Shown piece after piece: positions 8,366-15,995 of a DNA stretch of 33,999 nucleotides; position 1 is the first letter of the stretch; each line of letters opens with the position of its first letter. Source of the DNA: Gammaproteobacteria bacterium (GTDB lineage Bacteria; Pseudomonadota; Gammaproteobacteria; SURF-13); NCBI GenBank assembly GCA_030655395.1, contig JAURVQ010000089.1:1-33999 (forward strand), read 5' to 3'. A program made the translations under genes and the position numbers. Below the pieces are notes generated by a model. It did not search any database. It was not told the origin of the DNA and saw only the letters and a program-made list of their open reading frames with translations.

Positions 8366-9205
8366 ATGACCATCCCCAATCGTATCAAATCGGAACTCAG
8401 AGCCGGACGTACGGTGTTCGGCACTTGGTCCAACCTGTCCTCGCCTTCGGCCTTGAACGTTATTGGGCAGTCCGGGCTTGATTTCGTCATTATTGACATG
8501 GAGCATGGACCAACGTCTTTTGAGACGGCAGAAATGCAACTGTACGCCACCGAGTCGGCCGGCTGTACCCCAATAATCCGCTTGGGTGAAGGTAGTGATA
8601 CGACCATCCTGCACGCCCTTGACATCGGTGTGCAGTCGCTACTGGTATCGCAGGTCGCGACCCCCGAGGAAGCGCAACGAATAGTGCGCGCGTCCAAGTA
8701 TTTCCCCGATGGCAACCGCGGCCTTTCCCCGTATACCCGCAATCACGGTTACTCCGACGCCAATCTGGCAGAGAAGCTGCATCGTGCCAACGAGGAGATG
8801 CTTGTCGGGGTGCTGGTCGAAGGAGAAGCGGGCATGGGCAACCTGGAGAAAATCGCACAAACGCCCGGGCTGGACATGATCTACCTCGGTATATTCGACA
8901 TCTCCATGGCGGTGGGAGTGCCGGGTGACGTGCGGCACCCCAAGGTGGTGAAGATGGTGCGTGATTGCGTACGCGTCATAGAGGGGCATGGACTTGCTGC
9001 GGGTTCGGTTGCACCTGACCGCGAATATCTGAAACTGCTGCACGAGGCAGGCTTTCGCTTCCTGTCTTATCGGGTCGACAGCGCTGTGCTGCGTGAAGGT
9101 TTCGCCACAGCCTGTTCCTGGTATGAGGAGTTGTGTGTGCAGCCGGATTCAGGCAAAGGTGTGCGTCGTCAACCGGGCACCAAATCACCAAAGGGGGGCA
9201 GTTAA
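8366..9205 (+). CDS. HpcH/HpaI-type class II pyruvate aldolase
   Basis: HpaI-family enzymes reversibly join pyruvate to an aldehyde, giving a 4-hydroxy-2-keto acid. The family is visible as DFVIIDMEHGPTSFE (about residues 39-53), IIRLGEGSDTTILHALDIG, GNRGLSPYTR, VGVLVEGEAGMGNLEKI with the metal-site Glu, and MIYLGIFDISMAVGVPG with the metal-site Asp. Its 279 residues are slightly longer than usual, with a hydrophilic C-terminal tail. A GAGG lies upstream of the ATG. The stop overlaps the next ATG by one base. In catabolic operons this family degrades aromatic or sugar-acid intermediates. Here it sits among biosynthetic sugar genes, so the synthetic direction (pyruvate plus a sugar aldehyde) is a reasonable hypothesis. 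Confidence 0.85.
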   Translation: MTIPNRIKSELRAGRTVFGTWSNLSSPSALNVIGQSGLDFVIIDMEHGPTSFETAEMQLYATESAGCTPIIRLGEGSDTTILHALDIGVQSLLVSQVATPEEAQRIVRASKYFPDGNRGLSPYTRNHGYSDANLAEKLHRANEEMLVGVLVEGEAGMGNLEKIAQTPGLDMIYLGIFDISMAVGVPGDVRHPKVVKMVRDCVRVIEGHGLAAGSVAPDREYLKLLHEAGFRFLSYRVDSAVLREGFATACSWYEELCVQPDSGKGVRRQPGTKSPKGGS

Positions 9206-9468
9206 TGCCTGCGTCAGGCCATGCATGTCCATTGTGCGGGGCAGGTGCGAACCAGCAGCGCGTCCTGCTGCATTGGCTTGGGCGTAAGTTTGAAGTGCGC
9301 CCCGGCCAGCGCTATGACCTGCCCAACCACATGCACTGGATGCTTGCCGGCCAGCCAGGTGGAATGGGTAAATACAGCCACATCTTAAGCCGTGAAACTG
9401 AGCGCTCCTACGCTGAAGATTTGAAGCGCAACGGGTACTGCGATTATCTGATCGCAATCATCTCCTGA
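9205..9468 (+). CDS. small conserved-looking protein of unknown function
   Basis: This 87-residue ORF starts at an ATG that overlaps the aldolase stop by one base. A strong AGGGGGG Shine-Dalgarno-like run lies just upstream, so translation is likely. The track's longer version from 9133 reads inside the aldolase. There is a single CPLCG motif near the N-terminus, but no second CxxC pair to complete a zinc ribbon. The rest is soluble and rich in aromatic residues and histidine. No family is recognised. Its position between an aldolase and a 616-residue transferase-like gene suggests a pathway-specific accessory protein or small subunit. Confidence 0.6.
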   Translation: MPASGHACPLCGAGANQQRVLLHWLGRKFEVRPGQRYDLPNHMHWMLAGQPGGMGKYSHILSRETERSYAEDLKRNGYCDYLIAIIS

Positions 9469-9479
9469 GCTGGTGCCGC

Positions 9480-11330
9480 ATGGTAAAAGTGCTGTACCTG
9501 ATTCATGCCGCATCTGCCCCGCAACGCTTGGCCAAGGCACAGATTGCTAGTGCGACACCGGTTCCATGGATGTTTCTATGCCAGGATTATGCGCGCCATT
9601 TGTACTGGGAGCGCACGCTCGGAGCGAACTTCGCCAAGCTGCCTTTGCGCGATCTCCTTGTGGAGGCAGCGGCCGGGTTGCGCCAGCCCTTTCTTGATCT
9701 GCTATCCGAACGCGGCCGTAAGCACGACTCGCTAGCCTGGTGGGCCTCACGCGTTTCCGAGCGCAATACCGCAGTGTCCCCTCTATTTCTGTACTGCTGT
9801 TATCTCAAAATTGGGCAAGTACGGCTTGCGCGTAGCGATGGGCCGCTTGTTATCGTCGGCGAAAGCTATGCACTGCTTTCCAGTTTGGCCAGTCACGCGG
9901 AACAAGAAGGCTATGCAGTCCAATGGCTGAATCGGCCGAATATCGTGCTGCGTTTTTTCAGGCACCATGCCATCGCGTTTCTACGCGCGGCGAGATTTCT
10001 GGCGCACGCCTTGGTACAAACCACTTTAGGACCGCCGCCGGCTCCGCTGCCTGCTGATCGACCAAGCGCACTACTGCACACATTTCTGGATGAACAGTGT
10101 CTGGGCAAGGATGGCGAATTCCATGACCGTTATCTGCCGGGATTGTGCACATGGCTTGAAGGAAAGGGCTTGACAGTAACGCACATGCCGATATTGTTCA
10201 ACATGCGGCGCAGCAAGGCTGCAACTTGGTGCTGGCTGGCATCAAGCCGGCAACGCTTCATCAACCCCTATCGTTGTTACCGAATTTCCGACTACCTGGC
10301 CGTATTGGTCGAGGCGATGCCCGGTCGCAGCAGAAAATTCGGCCCGGCTGTTCTGGGTAACCTTGATGCCAGCGCCCTGTTCAGCGAAGCGCAGGCAAAT
10401 TGCACCTACGATGGAGGAACGCTCGAGTCGCTGCTTTCCTACCGCCTGCCGCTTCGCCTTCGCGAGCGCGGCATCAAAATCGACCTTTTCGTCGCCGAAT
10501 ACGAAAACATGATTACGGAGAAGCTCCTTATCGCAGGATTCCGTAAATACTCCCCGAACACCAAGCTGGTCGGCTTCCAGCATGGCGCGCTCTATCCGAT
10601 GCTGCTGTGTAATTTCATCACTCGTGAAGAGGCGCAGTTTGCCCCGATGCCTGACCGCATCGTGTGCAACGGGCCCTTTTTTAGGGATATCCTGATTCGG
10701 GAAGGTCTGCCGGCAGATCGTGCCGTAGCCGGGCCGGCGTTGCGATATAGTCATCTTTGGCGGATACAGCCGAATGCAGAGTCGCCGGCGAGACAGGGGG
10801 TTTTTGTCCCGTTGCCCATGATGCAGAGTGATGCCACGGAATTGCTCACCAAGCTGATTGAGGCATTTGGCGCCGAGCCGCAGATCACACTTTCGCTCAA
10901 ACCGCACCCGATGTCGTCATCGCGTATGCTGGAGGCCGCCGGCATCTCCGGGCTACCGCAAAACTTTCGCATAGTTTCCGGAGAAATCGGCATGTGGTTG
11001 TCTCGGGCACAGGTGGTGGTTGCACTGAGCTCGAGTGCACTGTACGAGGCGCTAGCGGCGGGTGTCCTGGTGGTGCCGGTTGGACGCGAAGCCGCGCTGG
11101 ACCTGAACCCGCTTGCATGGCATCCGCGCTTCGCGAAACAATATTGTTCCGCCGAAGAAATCCGCTCAGAAACTACTCGCCTGATGCATCTTGGGCCAGC
11201 CGATTTGCAGGCTTATCGGGAACACGCGCGCCAGATTCTTGATCACAGCTTTGGCCAAATCAACGAAGACACGATGAATTGTTTCATTGACGGCCTGTTG
11301 CCAGCAGGCGGTGCGTTGCTCCCACGATAG
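9480..11330 (+). CDS. large GT-B-like surface carbohydrate biosynthesis protein, candidate CMP-ulosonate transferase
   Basis: This is a 616-residue cytoplasmic protein with a divergent N-terminal half and a conserved C-terminal half. The C-terminal half carries GFQHGALYP near residue 364, KPHPMSS near 473 and ALSSSALYEALAAG near 515. A QHG motif, a KPHP motif and an SS motif in this order are characteristic of GT-B enzymes of the bacterial sialyltransferase/Kdo-transferase style, where the HP and SS motifs contact the CMP donor. From memory it resembles proteins annotated as 'surface carbohydrate biosynthesis protein' in Leptospira-type clusters; this was not checked. It starts 11 bases after the small protein. 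A CMP-ulosonate transfer role is inferred from these motifs and the KdsB-like neighbour. Confidence 0.65.
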   Translation: MVKVLYLIHAASAPQRLAKAQIASATPVPWMFLCQDYARHLYWERTLGANFAKLPLRDLLVEAAAGLRQPFLDLLSERGRKHDSLAWWASRVSERNTAVSPLFLYCCYLKIGQVRLARSDGPLVIVGESYALLSSLASHAEQEGYAVQWLNRPNIVLRFFRHHAIAFLRAARFLAHALVQTTLGPPPAPLPADRPSALLHTFLDEQCLGKDGEFHDRYLPGLCTWLEGKGLTVTHMPILFNMRRSKAATWCWLASSRQRFINPYRCYRISDYLAVLVEAMPGRSRKFGPAVLGNLDASALFSEAQANCTYDGGTLESLLSYRLPLRLRERGIKIDLFVAEYENMITEKLLIAGFRKYSPNTKLVGFQHGALYPMLLCNFITREEAQFAPMPDRIVCNGPFFRDILIREGLPADRAVAGPALRYSHLWRIQPNAESPARQGVFVPLPMMQSDATELLTKLIEAFGAEPQITLSLKPHPMSSSRMLEAAGISGLPQNFRIVSGEIGMWLSRAQVVVALSSSALYEALAAGVLVVPVGREAALDLNPLAWHPRFAKQYCSAEEIRSETTRLMHLGPADLQAYREHARQILDHSFGQINEDTMNCFIDGLLPAGGALLPR

Positions 11331-11430
11331 TTGTTGCGTAATCGCTGCACATACTGGGAGTACCTCAAGGTGCTAAAATGTGCATTCTCAATCTTGGCGG
11401 GCTGTGATCCCCGAAAAAACCAGACGCTTT

Positions 11431-12495
11431 ATGTCAAAGGAAAATAATATTATTCGCGTTGGGATAGCCGGATACGGCATGGTTGGCAAGCGCAGACGGG
11501 CATGTGTTGATCGAAACCCGCTTATGAACCTTGTGGCGGTTTGCGATCGTGCATTCGAGAGGGAGGGAAGCTTTTCTGACGGGGTTCGCTATTATCCCGA
11601 GTATCGTCGGCTACTCGAGAATAGCCTGGACATGTTGATTGTTTGTCTGCCCAATGACATCGCGCCAGAAGTCACGATCGCCGGACTGGAACGTGGGCTG
11701 CATGTATTCTGCGAGAAACCGCCTGGGCGCGATGTTGAGGACATAGTCCGAGTCATCAGGTGCGAGCGAAAACATCCCGGCCTCAAGCTCATGTATGGCT
11801 TCAACCATCGCCATCATGAATCCGTTCAGGATGCGCTTCGCCTGATACGATCCGGAGAGCTTGGCCCCATTATCAATATGCGGGGGGTCTATGGAAAATC
11901 AAAATTAATTACCTTCAACCAGCCCTACTGGCGTACCAAGCGGCATATTGCCGGCGGCGGTGTCTTGCTTGACCAAGGGATACACATGGTTGATTTGATG
12001 CGCTTGTTCGCCGGCGAGTTTAACGAAATTCAAAGCTTTATTTCGAACAGTCACTTTGGGTATGACGTCGAAGATAATGCCTATGCGCTGATGCGAACAG
12101 AGGATGGAATTGTCGCAATGCTCAACTCATCGGCTACTCAATGGCGGCACCGTTTTAATCTTGATATCAATCTTGCCAACGGCAGCATTATTCTCGGCGG
12201 AATTCTGTCCAGTTCCAAGAGCTACGGAGCCGAGACTCTGACAGTGGTCAGGGCTGATCACGATAATGATGGCGGCGATCCCAGAGAGGAGATGGTTCGT
12301 TATAACCGCGATCCTTCATGGGACGATGAGATCAACAGTTTTGCCGAAAGCATATTGTCCAACAAGCCAGTTGAGAGCGGCTCCTCGCTGGATGCGCTCA
12401 ATACGATGAAGCTGGTATATCAAATTTATTATGCCGACCCGAAATGGCGGCAAACCTACAACATACCCGATCCCGAAAATCAAACTCCGCCATGA
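11431..12495 (+). CDS. Gfo/Idh/MocA-family oxidoreductase
   Basis: This NAD(P)-dependent sugar or cyclitol oxidoreductase belongs to the glucose-fructose/inositol dehydrogenase family. The nucleotide-binding motif VGIAGYGMVGKRR is at about residues 9-21, LIVCLPND follows, and the family signature FCEKPPGR is near residue 93. YGFNHRHHESV and GGGVLLDQGIHMVDLMR, with the catalytic-region His, are also present. The ATG at 11431 gives a normal 354-residue protein. A GTG at 11380 would add 17 residues without clear purpose. It ends in an ATGA overlap with the start of the SIS pseudogene. Members commonly oxidise inositols or UDP-sugars at C3, which fits a pathway containing a cyclase. Confidence 0.85.
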   Translation: MSKENNIIRVGIAGYGMVGKRRRACVDRNPLMNLVAVCDRAFEREGSFSDGVRYYPEYRRLLENSLDMLIVCLPNDIAPEVTIAGLERGLHVFCEKPPGRDVEDIVRVIRCERKHPGLKLMYGFNHRHHESVQDALRLIRSGELGPIINMRGVYGKSKLITFNQPYWRTKRHIAGGGVLLDQGIHMVDLMRLFAGEFNEIQSFISNSHFGYDVEDNAYALMRTEDGIVAMLNSSATQWRHRFNLDINLANGSIILGGILSSSKSYGAETLTVVRADHDNDGGDPREEMVRYNRDPSWDDEINSFAESILSNKPVESGSSLDALNTMKLVYQIYYADPKWRQTYNIPDPENQTPP

Positions 12496-12950
12496 GCCAT
12501 CTTGGCCGTGTTTTTACCCATGATCCTATAGTATTTGTAATCGCTATTTCGATTTGCTCGATGCACGGAAAAGAATGGCCACCGCTTATTTTATTGACAA
12601 TGGGGCAATGCAGCGACAGCCAGTCATTTTGCCAATGATCAGTCGATTGACTGAATAGCTATGACAAGCCATTTCATGTGATTGGCCTGACCGACCACCA
12701 GGAGGTCATCACGGTATTGGCAAACGATTCCGGCTTGGAAGAAATTTTTGTTCGCCAGTTGTGTGGTATCGGCCGACTAGCCGATACCGTTGCCATTACG
12801 GCTTTCGACGGCTGCCAGATGAAAGCGATGGCAGATGATGGTATCCATGTGCCCACCGAGCCCAAGGAATATGGCCCCGCCGAGGACGCACACATGATTC
12901 TCGATCACCTTGTAGGGGCGTATCTGATGCGGTATGTCCGGCCTATATAA
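12492..12950 (+). pseudogene. decayed SIS-domain phosphosugar isomerase (GmhA-like)
   Basis: This stretch keeps recognisable pieces of a sedoheptulose-7-phosphate isomerase-like protein but in different frames. After an ATGA-coupled start (MSHLG), FDLLDARKRMATAYFIDNG reads in a second frame around 12548-12604. AATASHFANDQSID, the classic SIS glycine/serine-loop continuation, is in another frame around 12610-12651. YDKPFHVIGLTDHQEV onward runs to the stop at 12950. The two junctions each look like a single-base loss. The SxSGNSPN segment expected between GRLADT and AITAFDGCQMKAMAD is absent, which implies an internal deletion of roughly 28 codons. The remaining C-terminal AEDAHMILDHLVGAYL is family-typical. 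It cannot make an intact enzyme. The function is either lost or supplied from elsewhere. Confidence 0.75.
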
Positions 12951-12962
12951 GGATCAATAAGT

Positions 12963-13679
12963 ATGCGTTTTTCAGACAAGAAGGTATTTGTCACGGGTGC
13001 ATCAAGGGGAATAGGTCGGGCAATTGCCGAAGCGTTTCGATCCGAGGGCGCCTGGGTAATAGGAACCCGCACTGGCAAAAGCAGTGGAATGGATGATGCT
13101 TGTCAAGAGTGGGTTGCTGCTGACTTCTCGGACGTTGAGCAAATCAAGGCTTGTGCTCGCCATGTGCGCCATGCCGAACCTGATGTGCTTGTTAATAATG
13201 CGGGCATCAACAGGATTGCGCCATTTGTGGAGATCAGCCCGGATGATTTTCTTTCTATACAGCAGGTAAATGTCTTTGCGCCATTTTTGCTTTGTCAGGC
13301 TGCGATACCTGCAATGAAAAATAAAGGATGGGGCCGCATCGTGAATGTGTCATCCATCTGGGGAAAGATCAGCAAGGAACACCGTGCATCTTATTCTGCC
13401 AGCAAATTTGCAATAGATGGCATGACATTAGCTTTGGCTGCTGAGCATTCAGCCGATGGCATCCTTGCGAACAGCGTTGCGCCAGGTTTTGTTGATACTG
13501 AATTAACCCGCCGCGTGCTGGGTGCAGCAGGGGTACAGTCTCTTGTGGACACTGTGCCGGCACGTCGACTCGGGCAGGTTGATGAAATTGCTCGTTTGGT
13601 CCTCTGGCTCGCCAGTGAAGAGAACACTTACCTCACCGGCCAAAACATAGCCATTGATGGAGGCTTCAGTCGTGTCTGA
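12963..13679 (+). CDS. classical short-chain dehydrogenase/reductase (FabG-like)
   Basis: This is an NAD(P)-dependent oxidoreductase of the classical SDR fold. TGASRGIG at residues 10-17 binds the cofactor. VLVNNAGINRI is present, NVSSIWG supplies the catalytic Ser region and YSASK the Tyr-Lys pair. The C-terminal YLTGQNIAIDGGFSRV is the usual ending of the family. Length is 238 residues. An AAGGA lies about ten bases upstream of the ATG. The end overlaps the following cyclase gene by eight bases. The substrate is not readable. Between a Gfo/Idh oxidoreductase and a DHQ-synthase-like cyclase, a ketone or hydroxyl of a cyclitol or keto-sugar is the best guess. Confidence 0.85.
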   Translation: MRFSDKKVFVTGASRGIGRAIAEAFRSEGAWVIGTRTGKSSGMDDACQEWVAADFSDVEQIKACARHVRHAEPDVLVNNAGINRIAPFVEISPDDFLSIQQVNVFAPFLLCQAAIPAMKNKGWGRIVNVSSIWGKISKEHRASYSASKFAIDGMTLALAAEHSADGILANSVAPGFVDTELTRRVLGAAGVQSLVDTVPARRLGQVDEIARLVLWLASEENTYLTGQNIAIDGGFSRV

Positions 13680-14742
13680 GCAGTTGATAATTCAATCCCA
13701 CAGAGGGGCATATACCGTACATTTTGACGACACACTCTTATCTGACCCGGCGAGGCTTCTGGAGGGCGAACCTCATTTCTTGGTTGACGCCAATGTGGCG
13801 CGATTATATGCCTCTAGTCTCCATGCAATTCTTCATCATCCCAATGCCATTGTTATTGAGGCAACGGAAGAAAATAAATCAATAGAAAGAACGATACCTG
13901 TTATTGAGCGGCTGGTTCAGAACAAGGTGCGGCGTGACCACACCCTTGTTGCAATCGGTGGTGGCATCATCCAGGACATCACCTGCTTCATTGCGAGCAC
14001 GCTGCTGCGAGGACTTTCCTGGCGCTTTGTGCCGACGACGTTGCTGGCCCAGGCAGATTCGTGCATCGGTTCAAAGAGCTCCATTAACCTGGGTGCGACC
14101 AAGAATATTCTCGGCACCTTCAACCCCCCTCAGAATATCTTTATCCATTCAGGATTTCTTGAAACTCTCGAAGACAGGGACATTCGATCGGGTGTTGGAG
14201 AAATCATCAAGGTGCATGCGATAGATGGGATAGCTGCGTTTGATCGGTTGACGTCTGATTTCGATCGGTTGTTTGATGATCGAGCCGTGCTTTTAAGATA
14301 TACCCGGGCGGCTTTGCTGATAAAGCAGCGCTACATTGAGCAGGACGAGTTTGATCGCGGGATTCGCAACATCTTCAATTATGGCCATAGCTTTGGCCAT
14401 GCCATCGAGTCAGCCGCGCATTACGCAGTGCCTCATGGCATTGCTGTTGCCATAGGCATGGATATGGCCAATTACATTGCCGCAAAGCGCAGTTTGTTGC
14501 CGGTGGAGCATTACCATCGGATGCATTCTATTCTGCGTAAAAATTATGGAAAATATGCAAGAACCCCGATCCCGCTCGATGCAATGCTTTCCGCACTTAT
14601 GAAGGACAAGAAGAATACGAGCACTATGCTACGCCTGATTTTCCCGATGGGTGACCGGGCTGAAATTCAGCAGGTACAGGTTTTGCCGGATGAAATATTT
14701 CGCTCTCAATGCGCAGAGTTCTTCGTGGAGATTAATGGATGA
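13672..14742 (+). CDS. 3-dehydroquinate-synthase-like sugar phosphate cyclase, divergent
   Basis: This protein of the DHQ synthase superfamily converts a sugar phosphate to a carbocycle using NAD and a metal. GGGIIQDITCF (near residue 97) and FVPTTLLAQADSCIG (about 119) are the NAD and core motifs. Metal ligands appear retained: Glu in GVGEIIK (about 175), His in NYGHSFGHAIE (about 240) and His in VPHGIAVA (about 254). The segment that reads GGKTGVN in AroB is GSKSSIN here, so the substrate may differ from DAHP. The GTG at 13672 has GGAGG eight bases upstream and is preferred to the track start. It is coupled to the SDR before it and the dehydrogenase after it. A housekeeping AroB is unlikely in this setting. 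Relatives make 2-epi-5-epi-valiolone, 2-deoxy-scyllo-inosose or amino-DHQ. Confidence 0.8.
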   Translation: MSEQLIIQSHRGAYTVHFDDTLLSDPARLLEGEPHFLVDANVARLYASSLHAILHHPNAIVIEATEENKSIERTIPVIERLVQNKVRRDHTLVAIGGGIIQDITCFIASTLLRGLSWRFVPTTLLAQADSCIGSKSSINLGATKNILGTFNPPQNIFIHSGFLETLEDRDIRSGVGEIIKVHAIDGIAAFDRLTSDFDRLFDDRAVLLRYTRAALLIKQRYIEQDEFDRGIRNIFNYGHSFGHAIESAAHYAVPHGIAVAIGMDMANYIAAKRSLLPVEHYHRMHSILRKNYGKYARTPIPLDAMLSALMKDKKNTSTMLRLIFPMGDRAEIQQVQVLPDEIFRSQCAEFFVEING

Positions 14743-15686
14743 GTTCTACCGCCAAAGTCGCGGTTTGCTCCCGTTCCTTCTCCAAGAATACCATTTTGCG
14801 CGCCGAATTGATGGCGCGGTATCAACAGGTCACCTTCAACGATGCGGGTCTCCAGTTAAAGGGCGACAGCTTGGTCGAGTTTCTGAGCGGGCATGACAAG
14901 GCGATCACCGCCCTTGAGACTATTGATGAGGCGGTACTGTCCCGTCTGCCCGAACTCAAGGTCATCAGCAAATATGGTGTTGGACTCGACATGATAGATA
15001 TGGTGGCCATGCGTGCTCATGGCAAGCGCCTGGGCTGGACCGGCGGGGTTAACCGCCGCTCCGTGTCCGAGTTGGTAATCTCGTTTGCCATCGCCATGCT
15101 GCGCCACGTGCCGGCGGCCCATCGCGAAGTTCTCTCGGGCACTTGGCGCCAGCATGTTGGGGGCCATCTGACAGGGCGCACCGTCGGCATTATTGGCTGT
15201 GGCCATATCGGCAAGGACTTGGTGCCCTTGTTGCAGGCCTTCGACTGTCCAATTCTGGTGAACGATGTTCGGGATTATCCCGATTTCTACGCGGCACACA
15301 ACGTTGAACCGGTAAGCCTTGAGACTCTCTTGGTGCGATCCGACATCGTTACCCTGCATGTTCCCCTGGATGAGAGCACCCGTGGCATGCTTGATGCCCA
15401 CAGGCTTACAATGCTGAAGCCTACCGCCGTGCTGATCAATGTCGCCCGGGGCGAGTTGGTCGATGAGGCTGCATTGAAGCAGATGCTGCAGAACAAGCGC
15501 CTGGCAGCCGCGGCCTTCGATGTATTCGCGGTAGAGCCACCCCCGGATCAAGAACTGCTGGCCCTCCCCAATTTTCTGGTTACCCCCCACATTGGAGGCA
15601 GCGCCCACGAAGCCGTACTGGCCATGGGGCGGGCAGCCATTGACGGTTTGGATCACAACCAGATTCCCGGAACCGAGGTTGACTGA
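14739..15686 (+). CDS. D-isomer-specific 2-hydroxyacid dehydrogenase (SerA/phosphoglycerate dehydrogenase-like)
   Basis: This NAD-dependent enzyme interconverts a 2-hydroxy acid and a 2-keto acid. The Rossmann motif is GIIGCGHIGKD near residue 150. The catalytic Arg lies in VARGELVDE (about 237), the Glu in FAVEP and the His in TPHIGG (about 283). Length is 315 residues, so the C-terminal ACT domain of some SerA proteins is missing. The start is an ATGA overlap with the cyclase. It is probably not serine biosynthesis, because the neighbours are all surface-sugar genes. Together with the FAD/Fe-S dehydrogenase at the other end of the block, it gives two enzymes for hydroxy/keto acid chemistry in one locus. 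Confidence 0.83.
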   Translation: MSSTAKVAVCSRSFSKNTILRAELMARYQQVTFNDAGLQLKGDSLVEFLSGHDKAITALETIDEAVLSRLPELKVISKYGVGLDMIDMVAMRAHGKRLGWTGGVNRRSVSELVISFAIAMLRHVPAAHREVLSGTWRQHVGGHLTGRTVGIIGCGHIGKDLVPLLQAFDCPILVNDVRDYPDFYAAHNVEPVSLETLLVRSDIVTLHVPLDESTRGMLDAHRLTMLKPTAVLINVARGELVDEAALKQMLQNKRLAAAAFDVFAVEPPPDQELLALPNFLVTPHIGGSAHEAVLAMGRAAIDGLDHNQIPGTEVD

Positions 15687-15852
15687 AAATCGGCCCGGCA
15701 TTTCTATTGCCACCTGGGATTCCAGTGCCGATGGTGAGCGGCTTCGGCGCCAATGCTTGGCATGGTTTCATGGTCTCGGCGAGAGGTTGGTCGACGGCAC
15801 GCGTCTCATCGATCGCGAAAAGCGGACGCATTATTGGATATCTGGTCGTTGA
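15679..15852 (+). CDS. small ORF of uncertain reality, possible truncated gene
   Basis: A TTG at 15679 overlaps the 2-hydroxyacid dehydrogenase stop and opens a 57-residue frame (MTENRPGISIATWD...) that ends at 15852. It contains no recognised domain. Composition is GC-rich like the left-hand genes, and it stops where the AT-richer rearranged region begins, so it may be the N-terminal stub of a lost gene. There is no good ribosome-binding site at a suitable spacing. Non-coding filler is an equal possibility. Confidence 0.3.
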   Translation: MTENRPGISIATWDSSADGERLRRQCLAWFHGLGERLVDGTRLIDREKRTHYWISGR

Positions 15853-15904
15853 AGCAAGTCGGAGTGTCAAATCGAAGAAACATTAGGCGGACAAGCTTGG
15901 ATTC

Positions 15905-15940
15905 ATGAAAACAGTCATCCTCTGCGACGGTGAGTTTTGA
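15905..15940 (+). pseudogene. probable N-terminal remnant of an rfbF-like nucleotidyltransferase
   Basis: A 12-codon frame reads MKTVILCDGEF then stop. Its first residues follow the start of glucose-1-phosphate cytidylyltransferase (the intact copy downstream begins MNVVILCGG). It is too short to prove alone. A second, internal rfbF-like piece lies 1.3 kb further on, which makes a common origin more likely. Confidence 0.4.
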
Positions 15941-15995
15941 ACGGCTGCTGCTTCTCGTATTGTCATAAGAACTTTTAAAGGAAACCGCTTTCAAT

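Noticed and set aside
13672-14742. Housekeeping aroB
   Set aside because: The active-site segment differs (GSKSSIN instead of GGKTGVN), and the neighbours are surface-sugar genes rather than shikimate or cell-division genes.
14739-15686. serA of serine biosynthesis
   Set aside because: It lacks a C-terminal ACT domain and is translationally coupled to the cyclase gene of the polysaccharide block.
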